This document shows, piece by piece, positions 15,012 through 22,972 of a DNA stretch of 48,482 nucleotides. This stretch comes from an uncultured Prevotella sp. (lineage in GTDB: Bacteria > Bacteroidota > Bacteroidia > Bacteroidales > Bacteroidaceae). Numbering within the stretch: position 1 is the stretch's first letter; the number at the start of each line of letters is the position of its first letter. The translations under genes and the position numbers were made by a program. The notes below the pieces were generated by a model. That model had not been told where the DNA came from. It searched no databases and saw nothing but the letters and a program-made list of their open reading frames with translations. The stretch covers positions 1 to 48,482 of the forward strand of contig CAMORS010000013.1 in NCBI GenBank assembly GCA_946624005.1, written 5' to 3'.

Positions 15012-15566
15012 ATGAATTACAACCGATTGTTCTATCTTCTCTCACTAATTGCGTTCCAATTAGTCATGTATTTTTCCCTTCTGATAGCATTCGATCATCT
15101 TCATCTGATGCATCAAGAAGGTGTCAGCACGGCCTCTGTTTGTGGAGCCGTGATAAGTTTGTTGTTCGCTGTAGGCAGCATGATGATACTGACGAGGCAC
15201 AAGGCTGGACTGAATTTACTGCATACTGCATCATCCATTATGATGAAGCTCATGTTTGCCGCTTGTTTGGGGGGTGCCGTCCATGCCATGATTGAACTCA
15301 TATCAGGAGGCAGCCATGAGGTCTGGTTGAAGGTGTCTACTTTACTGCTCATGGCATTGTCCGTCAGACTGCTTTTATGGCGCAAATCGATGGGACTTTT
15401 CGCTCTTTATGCCTCTGCGGCAGTTTGTGTCGTGATGCGCTCCATGATTCAGGGTGAATCCGTTGGCGAAGCCGTAATACAAAGTGTATGGCTTTGTGCC
15501 TCCACCTTGTTCATCACCTACCTGAGTTTTGTGAGCGCAAAAGAGCCTGACACCTCACCAAAATGA
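15012..15566 (+). CDS. Polytopic membrane protein, unknown function
   Basis: A 184-residue hydrophobic protein with about five or six membrane helices (FYLLSLIAFQLVMYFSLLIA, VCGAVISLLFAVGSMMIL, LMFAACLGGAVHAMIELI, and two or three more). No catalytic motif or family was recognised. The C-terminus runs into a TCACC-type sequence that resembles the 12-nt repeats just downstream. It is the last gene of the island that starts with the TPR regulator. Confidence 0.55.
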   Translation: MNYNRLFYLLSLIAFQLVMYFSLLIAFDHLHLMHQEGVSTASVCGAVISLLFAVGSMMILTRHKAGLNLLHTASSIMMKLMFAACLGGAVHAMIELISGGSHEVWLKVSTLLLMALSVRLLLWRKSMGLFALYASAAVCVVMRSMIQGESVGEAVIQSVWLCASTLFITYLSFVSAKEPDTSPK

Positions 15567-15593
15567 CCAGAACCCCTTTGTCTCAGCGGGTTT

Positions 15594-15630
15594 TGTGTGG
15601 TGAGATGTTTGCCGAACACCTCACCACACA
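15594..15630. terminator. 11-bp hairpin after the membrane protein gene
   Basis: TGTGTGGTGAG (15594-15604) pairs perfectly with CTCACCACACA (15620-15630) across a 15-nt loop. The right arm is part of the 12-nt repeats. No T-run follows, so termination is only a possibility. Confidence 0.4.
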
Positions 15631-15664
15631 CCTCACCACACATCTCACCAGAGACCTCACCAGA
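15617..15664. repeat. 12-nt tandem repeat, four copies
   Basis: CACCTCACCACA, CACCTCACCACA, CATCTCACCAGA, GACCTCACCAGA: four consecutive 12-nt units. Just downstream, TCCCC-AT-GGGGA (15692-15703) is a small perfect palindrome. Confidence 0.75.
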
Positions 15665-15713
15665 GGGAACCGCTCCTTGCTTCCCCATGGGGAGGAACCC
15701 CCACGTGGTACCT

Positions 15714-16161
15714 GTAGGAGGCGACGCCATTCCCGAGCAAGCTCGCCGACCCGTAGCCTTTCCCAGCGTCGCAACAGCGCATAAGTGGCAGGAATGTGGC
15801 AGGTGTCACGCTTGGAAGCGTGACCTCCTACATTAGCGCATGCGTGTACCTTAGCTTCAGCGCATAGGTGGCAACGTAGGAGGCGACGCCATTCCCGAGC
15901 AAGCTCGCCGACCCGTAGCCTTTCCCAGCGTCGCAACAGCGCATAAGTGGCAGGAATGTGGCAGGTGTCACGCTTGGAAGCGTGACCTCCTACATTAGCG
16001 CATGCGTGTACCTTAGCTTCAGCGCATAGGTGGCAACGTAGGAGGCGACGCCATTCCCGAGCAAGCTCGCCGACCCGTAGCCTTTCCCAGCGTCGCAACA
16101 GCGCATAAGTGGCAGGAATGTGGCAGGTGTCACGCTGGGAAGCGTGACCTCCTACATTAGC
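15714..16161. repeat. 162-bp tandem repeat array, 2.8 copies, highly structured
   Basis: Units start with GTAGGAGGCGACGCC at 15714, 15876 and 16038, exactly 162 nt apart, and are nearly identical. Within each unit, GCGACGC pairs with GCGTCGC around a CGAGC-AA-GCTCG hairpin, GTCACGCTTGGAAGCGTGAC is a perfect 9-bp hairpin (15805-15824 in copy 1), and GTAGGAGG at the start pairs with CCTCCTAC (15824-15831). Because 162 is divisible by three, a 211-codon frame stays open on the minus strand, but it has no protein-like features. This looks like a tandem array of REP/BIME-like elements or a structured RNA. Confidence 0.8.
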
Positions 16162-16215
16162 ATTTGTGGCAGGTGTTGCGCAGCAAACAACGATGCAATC
16201 GGCCGCATATTGCGA

Positions 16216-16303
16216 CACTACATTAATAAAGTAGTCTCACTACATTAATAAAGTAGTCTCACTACATTAATAAAGTAGTCTCACTACATTAATAAGGTAG
16301 TGT
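16216..16303. repeat. 22-nt tandem repeat, four copies, with dyad
   Basis: Four head-to-tail 22-nt units start at 16216, 16238, 16260 and 16282. The first three are identical and the fourth differs near its end. Each unit contains CACTAC...GTAGT, a dyad around ATTAATAAA. There are no spacers, so it is not CRISPR. The array lies 120 nt upstream of the subtilase promoter. The rest of 15567-16517 holds no gene. Confidence 0.8.
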
Positions 16304-16422
16304 TGCCGTTTGCGGCAAATTGCATGGCGACGGATGGCATGTTGCAGCATGATCTGCGGCAACTTCGACAATACGGATGCATGCTTAATTTTCTTGAAAA
16401 AAGGCATAATCTCAGCGAATCG

Positions 16423-16454
16423 TTTGGCGGTTCGCGGATTATTGCGTATATTTG
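16423..16454 (+). promoter_or_regulatory. Promoter of the subtilase gene
   Basis: TTTG (16423-16426), 20 nt, TAtaTTTG (16447-16454): a perfect match to the Bacteroidota promoter consensus. An AATTGAT heptad array (16469-16501) forms most of the short 5' leader. Confidence 0.8.
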
Positions 16455-16468
16455 CAGCTTGAACTTAG

Positions 16469-16501
16469 ACAATTGATAATTGATAATTGACAATTGATAA
16501 T
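16469..16501. repeat. AATTGAT-type heptad repeat in the subtilase leader
   Basis: About five 7-nt units (AATTGAT, AATTGAC types) between the promoter and the ATG at 16518. It would be transcribed as the 5' leader. Confidence 0.8.
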
Positions 16502-16517
16502 ATTAAAGAATAAAGGA

Positions 16518-18644
16518 ATGAAAAGAATTTTTACATTGGCAATGCTTTTCGCCCTCTGTTTCACCGCAATGGCGCAGAGCAAGATGACGCCACAAGCGCA
16601 GATGAGTGTAGAACGCTGCAAGGCGAAAGCCGTGAGACAGTCGGCTCGCGCCAACGTTCCGCAGCCTGAACAGCGACTGACGCTGGTGGTGAAGGTCGGC
16701 GAGAAAGATGCTGCTGCCACCTTCCGGCAGATGAAGGCGATGGGCATCGAGGTGAAGTCGAAACTGGGACGGCAAGCCGTCGTCAGCGTGCCAATAAGCC
16801 GTATTGACGCCCTGCAGCAGATAGAGGGCATCAGTCGCATCGATACGGGTCATAAAGGAAGACTGAAGACCGACGTGACGCGCGAGGTGTCGGGCGTGAA
16901 CTTGCTGAACGGACCGTCGCTCTCTGCCGATGCAATGCCCTATACAGGCAAGGATGTCGTCGTGGCCTTGATAGACGTAGGCTTCGACTTCCAGCATCCT
17001 GCCTTCAAGGACAGCGAGGGGCGCTCGCGCATCAAGTGTGTCTACAGGATCAACGACGATGGAGGCCACAAGTTCACCGTCAACGATCCCGAGGCCGGCG
17101 AATATACCTTTCCCGGTTCGGTCTACGACACTCCTGAGCTCATCGCCACGCTGACCAACGACGGCAGCGACGAGTATCACGGATCGCATACGGCAGGCAT
17201 CGCCGCCGGCAGTCTGTCGCCCCAAGGCTTCGGAGGCATGGCCCCGGAGGCCGACATCGTGCTCATCCCCTTGGCCGACGACGAGGTGGAGGGTGTGGAG
17301 ACGCTGGAGGAATATCTGGAGATAGCCTTTGGCTTCGTAGCAGCCTATGCCGAGCAAAGCGACAAGCCCGTAGTGCTCAACGCCAGCATGAACAGCCACG
17401 GCGGACCGCACGACGGCACAAGCACCGTGACGGAGATGATCGGGGAGCTATCGGAGAGCCTGATACCCGTATTCTCGGCAGGCAACGAGGGCGGATTCCC
17501 CATCCACCTGTATCAGGAGTTTACGGAGAAGAAGCAGTCGGTGAACACCGTGCTTGGTGGCATGATGGAAGACGAGACGGGTGAGTATGAGCTTATCAAC
17601 GTGGCTGACGTCTACGGACGCACACGCCAGGGCGACGAGGTGAGCCTGCAGCTGTCGGTATGCACCGTGAACATGATGGGCAAGCTGAACGCTCAATGGA
17701 CTTCGGAGAAGGTGACAGCCACGACAGGTGGCGACGACGTCACCTGCTATGTATCGAGCGAAGACGACGCCACGCTGGCCAAGACCTATGAGGGAGAAAT
17801 AGAGCTGACGGCGACCGACAACGGCGACGGAACACTCTCCGTGGGCCTCCATGCCGAAGGAGGCATGAAGAAGTTGGCCGTGTTGCGGCTGACGGTCAGC
17901 GGCTCCGACGGTACTGCCATCGACCTCTGGGACGACTATGTCGGCTTTGCCGGAACGCAATTCTTGGGCTTGCCCGGACTGGTGGACGGCGACAGCGAGA
18001 TGTCGGCAGGCGACTGGACCTGTACCGACCGCGTCGTCAGCGTCGGGGCCTATTGTGCCAATACCAACCTGCGCAGCTACGACGGCTCGGTGAAGGACAC
18101 CTCGGTGACGGAAGACGAAGATGAAGAGCCCGACGTGCTGAACGACATCGCCACCTTCTCGAGCTACGGCACCTCGTTCAACAACATCACCCAGCCCACC
18201 ATCACTGCTCCGGGCGTGAACATCGTATCGTCGTGGAACAGCTCCGTCATCACGGGTGAGGTGGCAGAAGGGATGCAGTGGATGGACGGTGCCTACGGAG
18301 CAGAGAGCGGCACGTCGATGGCTGCCCCCGTCGTGACAGGCATCGTGGCCCTGTGGCTGCAGGCCGATCCGACCATGACGCTCGACGACGTGAAGAACGT
18401 GATGAGCCATTCGGCTGTCAACGACGAGTTCACTGCTGAGAACACCATTCGCTGGGGCTACGGTAAGATCAACGCTGCCAAGGGCATAGAGTATATCATG
18501 AGCCAGACGGGTATCAGCCAGCATTCGTCAACCGCCACCCGTCAAAACCCGTCAACCGTCTACGACCTGCAAGGACGTACCATCAATCGTCGGCCCTCGA
18601 AGGGACTCTACATCGTCAATGGCCGCAAATACGTCGTTCGTTGA
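16518..18644 (+). CDS. Exported S8 (subtilisin-like) serine peptidase
   Basis: A 708-residue secreted protease. The ATG at 16518 gives a clean signal peptide (RIFTLAMLFALCFTAMAQ); the open frame upstream is only leader. A propeptide-like region (about 25-125) precedes the S8 domain. The catalytic triad is visible: Asp153 in LIDVGFDFQHP, His224 in HGSHTAGIAAG, and Ser600 in GTSMAAPVV. The Asn/oxyanion region is in VFSAGNEGG. A large beta-rich insertion (about 330-490) splits the His and Ser parts. The C-terminal tail YDLQGR...GLYIVNGRKYVV matches the GH32 tail, which suggests the same secretion or anchoring route. Confidence 0.9.
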   Translation: MKRIFTLAMLFALCFTAMAQSKMTPQAQMSVERCKAKAVRQSARANVPQPEQRLTLVVKVGEKDAAATFRQMKAMGIEVKSKLGRQAVVSVPISRIDALQQIEGISRIDTGHKGRLKTDVTREVSGVNLLNGPSLSADAMPYTGKDVVVALIDVGFDFQHPAFKDSEGRSRIKCVYRINDDGGHKFTVNDPEAGEYTFPGSVYDTPELIATLTNDGSDEYHGSHTAGIAAGSLSPQGFGGMAPEADIVLIPLADDEVEGVETLEEYLEIAFGFVAAYAEQSDKPVVLNASMNSHGGPHDGTSTVTEMIGELSESLIPVFSAGNEGGFPIHLYQEFTEKKQSVNTVLGGMMEDETGEYELINVADVYGRTRQGDEVSLQLSVCTVNMMGKLNAQWTSEKVTATTGGDDVTCYVSSEDDATLAKTYEGEIELTATDNGDGTLSVGLHAEGGMKKLAVLRLTVSGSDGTAIDLWDDYVGFAGTQFLGLPGLVDGDSEMSAGDWTCTDRVVSVGAYCANTNLRSYDGSVKDTSVTEDEDEEPDVLNDIATFSSYGTSFNNITQPTITAPGVNIVSSWNSSVITGEVAEGMQWMDGAYGAESGTSMAAPVVTGIVALWLQADPTMTLDDVKNVMSHSAVNDEFTAENTIRWGYGKINAAKGIEYIMSQTGISQHSSTATRQNPSTVYDLQGRTINRRPSKGLYIVNGRKYVVR

Positions 18645-18712
18645 AAAACTAAAGAATAAAAAATTAAAGAATTAAAACTTCTACCACCAACCATCAATAA
18701 GCTCTCTTAACA

Positions 18713-19894
18713 ATGAAAGAACTGGCATTGAAATACGGATGCAATCCGAACCAGAAGCCTTCACGTATCTTTATGGAGGAAGGCGAGTTACCCATCGAAG
18801 TGCTGTCAGGGCGTCCTGGCTACATCAATTTCCTTGACGCTCTGAACAGTTGGCAGTTGGTGCGCGAACTGAAGCAGGCTACGGGGTTGCCCGCAGCAGC
18901 ATCGTTCAAGCATGTGTCGCCCGCAGGAGCAGCCGTAGGACTGCCCCTGAGCGACACGCTCCGGAAGATCTACTTCGTCGACGACCTCACCTTCGAACTC
19001 TCTCCAATTGCCTGTGCTTATGCCCGTGCAAGAGGTGCCGACCGCATGAGCTCGTATGGCGACTTCGTGGCACTCTCCGATACCTGCGACGAGGCAACGG
19101 CTCTCTTGCTGAAACGTGAGGTGAGCGACGGCATCATCGCGCCCGACTTTACTCCCGAGGCGCTGCAGATACTGCGCGAGAAACGGAAGGGAACGTATAA
19201 CGTCATTAAGATAGACCCCGACTATCGTCCGGCTCCCATCGAACGCAAACAGGTGTTCGGCATCACTTTCGAGCAGGGACGCAACGAGATACGTCTTGAC
19301 GACCCGGCTCTCTTCGAGAACATTCCCACGCAGAACAAGACGTTCACACCCGAGGCGCGCCGCGACTTGATGATAGCCCTCATCACGCTGAAGTATACGC
19401 AGTCGAACTCCGTCTGCTACGTGAAAGACGGACAGGCCATCGGTATTGGTGCCGGTCAGCAGAGTCGCATCCACTGCACCCGTCTGGCAGGCCAGAAGGC
19501 CGACACCTGGTGGCTCCGTCAGCACCCGAAGGTGATGGCACTGCCCTTCGTAGACAATATCCGCCGGGCCGACCGCGACAACACCATCGACATCTACATC
19601 GGTGAGGAACACGACGACGTGCTGCGCGACGGTGCCTGGCAGCAGTTCTTCAAGCAGCAGCCCGAACCCCTCACCCGCGAGGAGAAGCGCCAGTGGATAG
19701 ACCAACTGAGCGGTGTGTCGTTGGGCAGCGATGCCTTCTTCCCCTTCGGCGACAACATCGAGCGCGCCCACAAGAGCGGCGTGGAGTATATCGCACAGGC
19801 TGGTGGCTCGGTGCGCGACGACCATGTCATCATGACGTGCGACAAGTACGGCATCGCTATGGCCTTCACCGGTGTCAGACTGTTCCACCATTAA
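18713..19894 (+). CDS. Stand-alone AICAR formyltransferase (PurH transformylase domain)
   Basis: A 393-residue cytosolic enzyme resembling only the transformylase half of PurH. It would transfer formyl from 10-formyl-THF to AICAR in the last but one step of IMP synthesis. Motifs include LKYGCNPNQKPSR at the start, ASFKHVSPAGAAVG (with the Lys-His pair of the active site), YTQSNSVCYVKDGQAIGIG, QSRIHC and SDAFFPFGDNI. The IMP cyclohydrolase domain is absent, so ring closure must be done by another protein elsewhere. It ends within GAATGAA-type heptads. A family name such as purH would be misleading for half an enzyme, so no symbol is given. Confidence 0.88.
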   Translation: MKELALKYGCNPNQKPSRIFMEEGELPIEVLSGRPGYINFLDALNSWQLVRELKQATGLPAAASFKHVSPAGAAVGLPLSDTLRKIYFVDDLTFELSPIACAYARARGADRMSSYGDFVALSDTCDEATALLLKREVSDGIIAPDFTPEALQILREKRKGTYNVIKIDPDYRPAPIERKQVFGITFEQGRNEIRLDDPALFENIPTQNKTFTPEARRDLMIALITLKYTQSNSVCYVKDGQAIGIGAGQQSRIHCTRLAGQKADTWWLRQHPKVMALPFVDNIRRADRDNTIDIYIGEEHDDVLRDGAWQQFFKQQPEPLTREEKRQWIDQLSGVSLGSDAFFPFGDNIERAHKSGVEYIAQAGGSVRDDHVIMTCDKYGIAMAFTGVRLFHH

Positions 19895-19925
19895 TGAATG
19901 AAGAACGAAGAATGAAGAATTAAGA
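19892..19925. repeat. GAATGAA-type heptad repeat after the AICAR formyltransferase gene
   Basis: TGAATGA, AGAACGA, AGAATGA and AGAATTA are consecutive 7-nt units that begin right at the stop codon and run up to the start of the next small gene. It matches the array at 4189-4212. Confidence 0.65.
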
Positions 19926-19926
19926 T

Positions 19927-20118
19927 ATGGACGACGATTTTCAGAGAATCCTTGAGAACGGCATCTCCTTCGGACGTGGCGGCGAACGCCGTGACGCCGA
20001 CTCGGGGAAAGTGAAGACCAAGGCAAAGAAAAAGAAGTATATCACAGGTGCCCACGGCAGCGGCTCGGCCCGACAGAAGGCCAAATACCGCCAGCAGCGG
20101 GCCAACCGCCATAAGTAG
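19927..20118 (+). CDS. Small basic hypothetical protein
   Basis: A 63-residue protein with an acidic first part (MDDDFQRILENG) and a strongly basic tail (KAKKKKYITGAHGSGSARQK, then RQQRANRHK). The composition suggests RNA or DNA binding, but no family was recognised. It sits between the AICAR formyltransferase and the ATPase gene, with only 10 nt before the latter, so co-transcription is likely. The proper codon pattern and tight fit support a real gene; a non-coding stretch cannot be excluded. Confidence 0.5.
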   Translation: MDDDFQRILENGISFGRGGERRDADSGKVKTKAKKKKYITGAHGSGSARQKAKYRQQRANRHK

Positions 20119-20128
20119 TGAGAGCTTT

Positions 20129-20941
20129 ATGAAGTATGCAGACTATATTCAGCAGATAGAGATAGACTCGCTCTGGGGAGGCAGAAAGCACGTGGTGTGG
20201 AACCTCGACAGGCAGGTGAACATTCTCAGTGGCATCAACGGTGTGGGAAAGAGCACCATCATCAACAAGGTGGTGAAGAGCCTCAGCACCAATGGCGACA
20301 TCGTGAACCACCTGCTCAAAGGCGTGCGCCTCATAACGCAGCCCGCCGACGCTACGCACATACGCTTCGACGTGATACGCTCGTTCGACCGACCCATCCT
20401 CAACGCCGAATCGGTGAGCAAGATGGACATCAGTCTGGCAACGGAGCTCGATTGGCAGCTCTACAAACTGCAGCGAAAATACTTAGACTATCAGGTGAAC
20501 ATCGGCAACAAGATGATTGCCGCTCTGCAGAGTGGTGCTGCCGATGCGGCACAGCAGGCTCAACAGATAAGCGAGCCGAAGAAGATGTTCCAGGACATCA
20601 TCGACGACCTCTTTCGCGAAACGGGCAAGAAGATTGTGCGGACGGAGAACGAGATACGCTTCTCGCAGATTGGCGAAACGCTTGTGCCCTATCAGCTGTC
20701 GAGCGGCGAGAAGCAGATGTTGGCCATCATGCTCACCGTCCTGGTGGAAGACCGGCAGCCCTACGTGCTCTTCATGGACGAGCCGGAAGTGAGCCTGCAC
20801 GTCGACTGGCAGCAGCGACTCATCGACCTCATCCTGCAGCTCAACCCCAATGTCCAGATTATCCTTACCACCCACTCTCCTGCCGTCATCATGAACGGAT
20901 GGATGGACAGCGTCACCGAGGTGAGCGACATTACGAATTGA
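20129..20941 (+). CDS. ABC/OLD-type AAA ATPase paired with DUF4435 protein
   Basis: A 270-residue ATPase of the SMC/Rad50/OLD-like (AAA_15/21) type. Walker A is GINGVGKST (35-43), the signature is LSSGEKQM, Walker B with the catalytic Glu is YVLFMDEPEVSLHVDW, and the His switch is ILTTHSPAVI. There is no long coiled coil. The open frame begins earlier, but the ATG at 20129 gives MKYADYIQQIEI and directly follows the small basic gene. The neighbour is a DUF4435/TOPRIM-like protein. ATPase plus DUF4435 pairs include the PARIS anti-phage system (AriA/AriB), so a defence role is possible but unproven. The last codons, AAT-TGA, belong to an AATTGAT heptad array. Confidence 0.82.
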   Translation: MKYADYIQQIEIDSLWGGRKHVVWNLDRQVNILSGINGVGKSTIINKVVKSLSTNGDIVNHLLKGVRLITQPADATHIRFDVIRSFDRPILNAESVSKMDISLATELDWQLYKLQRKYLDYQVNIGNKMIAALQSGAADAAQQAQQISEPKKMFQDIIDDLFRETGKKIVRTENEIRFSQIGETLVPYQLSSGEKQMLAIMLTVLVEDRQPYVLFMDEPEVSLHVDWQQRLIDLILQLNPNVQIILTTHSPAVIMNGWMDSVTEVSDITN

Positions 20942-20983
20942 TAATTGATAATTGACAATTGATAATTGATAATTGATAATTGA
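20936..20983. repeat. AATTGAT-type heptad repeat at the ATPase stop codon
   Basis: About seven units of AATTGAT/AATTGAC. The first provides the last sense codon and the TGA stop (20939-20941) of the ATPase gene. The array separates it from its DUF4435 partner. Confidence 0.85.
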
Positions 20984-21001
20984 AGAAAGTAGGTACAGGC
21001 C

Positions 21002-21985
21002 TTGAGCAAACTGAAGGAAAACATATCATCGGCCTATCTTGAGGCGGCCAACAAGCTTAACTCGAAGAAGGCTCGGCGAAGGATAGTGGCCTACGTCGAG
21101 AGCTACGACGATATCTTCTTCTGGCGAACCGTGCTGGACCCCTTCGAAGACGAAACACGCTATTTCGAGGTGATGCTGCCCTCGCACAAACGACTGGAGC
21201 GGGGCAAGAAGTCGGTGCTGATGAATCTGCTGGCAAAGCGTTCGGGGAAAGACCTCATCTGCTGCGTCGATGCCGACTACGACTACCTCATTCAGGGCGT
21301 CACGGAGACGAGCCGGAAGATGCTCGCCAGTCCCTACGTCGTGCATACCTATGCTTACGCCATCGAAAACCTGCAGTGCTACGCACCCTCGCTACGCACC
21401 CTCTGCGTGGCCATTACCCTCAACGACAGGCAGATATTCGACTTCCTCGACTTCATGACGCGCTTCTCGGAAATCATCTTCCCGCTCTTCGTGTGGAACA
21501 TCTGGCACTACCGACGCGACATCTACAAGGAGTTCACCATCACCAGCTTCAACACCATCGTGCAGCTGGGGGGCTTCTCGTTGGAAAACCCCAGTGCTTG
21601 CCTGAAGCACCTCAAGCACAAGGTGTGGACGAAAATCAAGGAGCTGCAGGCTGACCATCCCGATGCCAAGGAGAGCTACCTCGCCCTGAAGCAAGAACTG
21701 CAAGACATGGGTGTGACGCCGCAGACAACCTATCTGTACGTACAGGGACACCATCTGTTTGAGAAGGTTGTCGTGCCCGTTATGTCGAAGGTGTGCCGCG
21801 AACTGGTGCGCGAGCGCGAGATGGAAATCAGGCGTCAGTCGGTACACACCACGCAGATGCGCAACGAGCTGTCGTGCTACAGCCATAGCACACAGGACAT
21901 CGAGCAGATGCTCAAGAAGAATCTGGGCTACGTCGTCTCGGAACCCTATCGTCGCATCCAGCAGGATATCCGCCGCCTGTTATAA
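21002..21985 (+). CDS. DUF4435 (TOPRIM-like) protein, partner of the upstream ATPase
   Basis: A 327-residue protein with a DUF4435-type N-terminus. TOPRIM-like acidic residues are visible: Glu33 in AYVESYDDIFFW, and Asp90/Asp92/Asp94 in CCVDADYDYL. A helical region follows (FLDFMTRFSEIIFPLFVWNI). The family is the nuclease-like partner in PARIS-type and related ATPase systems. The start is TTG at 21002: a stop lies 12 nt upstream in frame and no ATG fits before residue 57, so either TTG is used or the original start was disturbed by the heptad array upstream. It is followed 12 nt later by a transporter gene. Confidence 0.75.
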   Translation: MSKLKENISSAYLEAANKLNSKKARRRIVAYVESYDDIFFWRTVLDPFEDETRYFEVMLPSHKRLERGKKSVLMNLLAKRSGKDLICCVDADYDYLIQGVTETSRKMLASPYVVHTYAYAIENLQCYAPSLRTLCVAITLNDRQIFDFLDFMTRFSEIIFPLFVWNIWHYRRDIYKEFTITSFNTIVQLGGFSLENPSACLKHLKHKVWTKIKELQADHPDAKESYLALKQELQDMGVTPQTTYLYVQGHHLFEKVVVPVMSKVCRELVREREMEIRRQSVHTTQMRNELSCYSHSTQDIEQMLKKNLGYVVSEPYRRIQQDIRRLL

Positions 21986-21997
21986 GAAATAGAACGT

Positions 21998-22933
21998 ATG
22001 CAATATATCGGAGAATTGATATCGCTGGTTGTTTCCGTGCTGTGGACCATCTCGGCACTCGCCAGCGAAGTGGGAAGCAAGCACCTGGGTGTCTATGTGC
22101 TCAACGTATGGCGGCTGGGACTGTCGCTCCTCTTTGCAGGACTGCTCCTCTGGGCAACGATGGGAGCACCCACACCTGTCTACGCCGGTAGTGAGGCTTG
22201 GTTATGGCTCTTGCTCTCGGGTGTCGTAGGCTACTTCTTCGGCGACTACTGCCTCTTCAGCAGCTATCTCGTCATCGGGTCGCGCTTCGGCATGCTCTTC
22301 ATGACGCTGGCACCCATGTTCACGGCCTTCTTTGCTTGGCTGATGCTCGGACAGCAACTGTCGTGGAAAGCCTTGTTGGCGATGGTCGTCACGCTGTCGG
22401 GTATCGCCATCACCGTGTTCCACCGCGGCGGCGGACACAAGGTGTCGCTCTCGCTGCCGCTGAAGGGAGTGCTCTTCGGATTGGGCGCTGCGTTAGGACA
22501 GGGCGCCGGTCTGGTGATGAGCATGATTGGTCTGAACCACTATCGTGCCGACGTGCCTTCCGACATGCTGCCACAGATGGAGACTTGGCTGCCCTTTGCC
22601 GCCAACATGATCCGCTGCCTGGCAGGGACGCTCTGCTTCACGGTCTGTCTGCTATGGCGGGGCGAGATGCACCTCATGGCTGAGAGTCGGCACGACCACA
22701 AGGGACTGCTGGCAATGCTCTGTGCCGTCTTCGTAGGGCCCTTCTTCGGGGTGAGTCTGTCGCTGATGGCTGTGCAGTATACGGCGGCAGGCATCGCCAG
22801 CACGCTCATGGCACTGACGCCCATCATGATCTTGTTGCCCTCAAAATGGCTGTTCCATCAGCCCATCACATGGAAGGCCGTCGCCGGTGCCGTCATCTCG
22901 TGTATCGGCGTGTCGCTCTTCTTCCTTTTGTAA
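21998..22933 (+). CDS. EamA/DMT-superfamily transporter
   Basis: A 311-residue inner-membrane protein with about ten hydrophobic helices in two similar halves, the EamA/DMT layout (for example LGVYVLNVWRLGLSLLFAGL, GMLFMTLAPMFTAFFAWLML and GIASTLMALTPIMILLPSKW). The substrate is unknown; DMT members export metabolites or take up nucleotide sugars and similar compounds. It starts 12 nt after the DUF4435 gene and is followed by the menaquinone genes on the same strand, so it may be part of a long operon. Confidence 0.85.
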   Translation: MQYIGELISLVVSVLWTISALASEVGSKHLGVYVLNVWRLGLSLLFAGLLLWATMGAPTPVYAGSEAWLWLLLSGVVGYFFGDYCLFSSYLVIGSRFGMLFMTLAPMFTAFFAWLMLGQQLSWKALLAMVVTLSGIAITVFHRGGGHKVSLSLPLKGVLFGLGAALGQGAGLVMSMIGLNHYRADVPSDMLPQMETWLPFAANMIRCLAGTLCFTVCLLWRGEMHLMAESRHDHKGLLAMLCAVFVGPFFGVSLSLMAVQYTAAGIASTLMALTPIMILLPSKWLFHQPITWKAVAGAVISCIGVSLFFLL

Positions 22934-22934
22934 T

Positions 22935-22968
22935 ATTGAACATTGATAATTGAACATAAAACATTAGG
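22935..22968. repeat. Degenerate ATTGAAC/ATTGATA heptads
   Basis: ATTGAAC, ATTGATA, ATTGAAC and ATAAAAC units keep a 7-nt period between the transporter stop and the thioesterase start. It is a diverged member of the AATTGAT family. Confidence 0.55.
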
Positions 22969-22972
22969 CATT

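Noticed and set aside
15583..16218. 211-codon minus-strand frame with a 54-residue repeat
   Set aside because: The frame is open only because the repeat unit is 162 nt (divisible by three). The predicted peptide is Arg/Cys/His-rich without a family, and the DNA is dominated by hairpins.
16216..16303. Possible CRISPR array (22-nt units)
   Set aside because: Units are head to tail with no spacers, and no cas genes are present. The same holds for 237-316 and 15617-15664.
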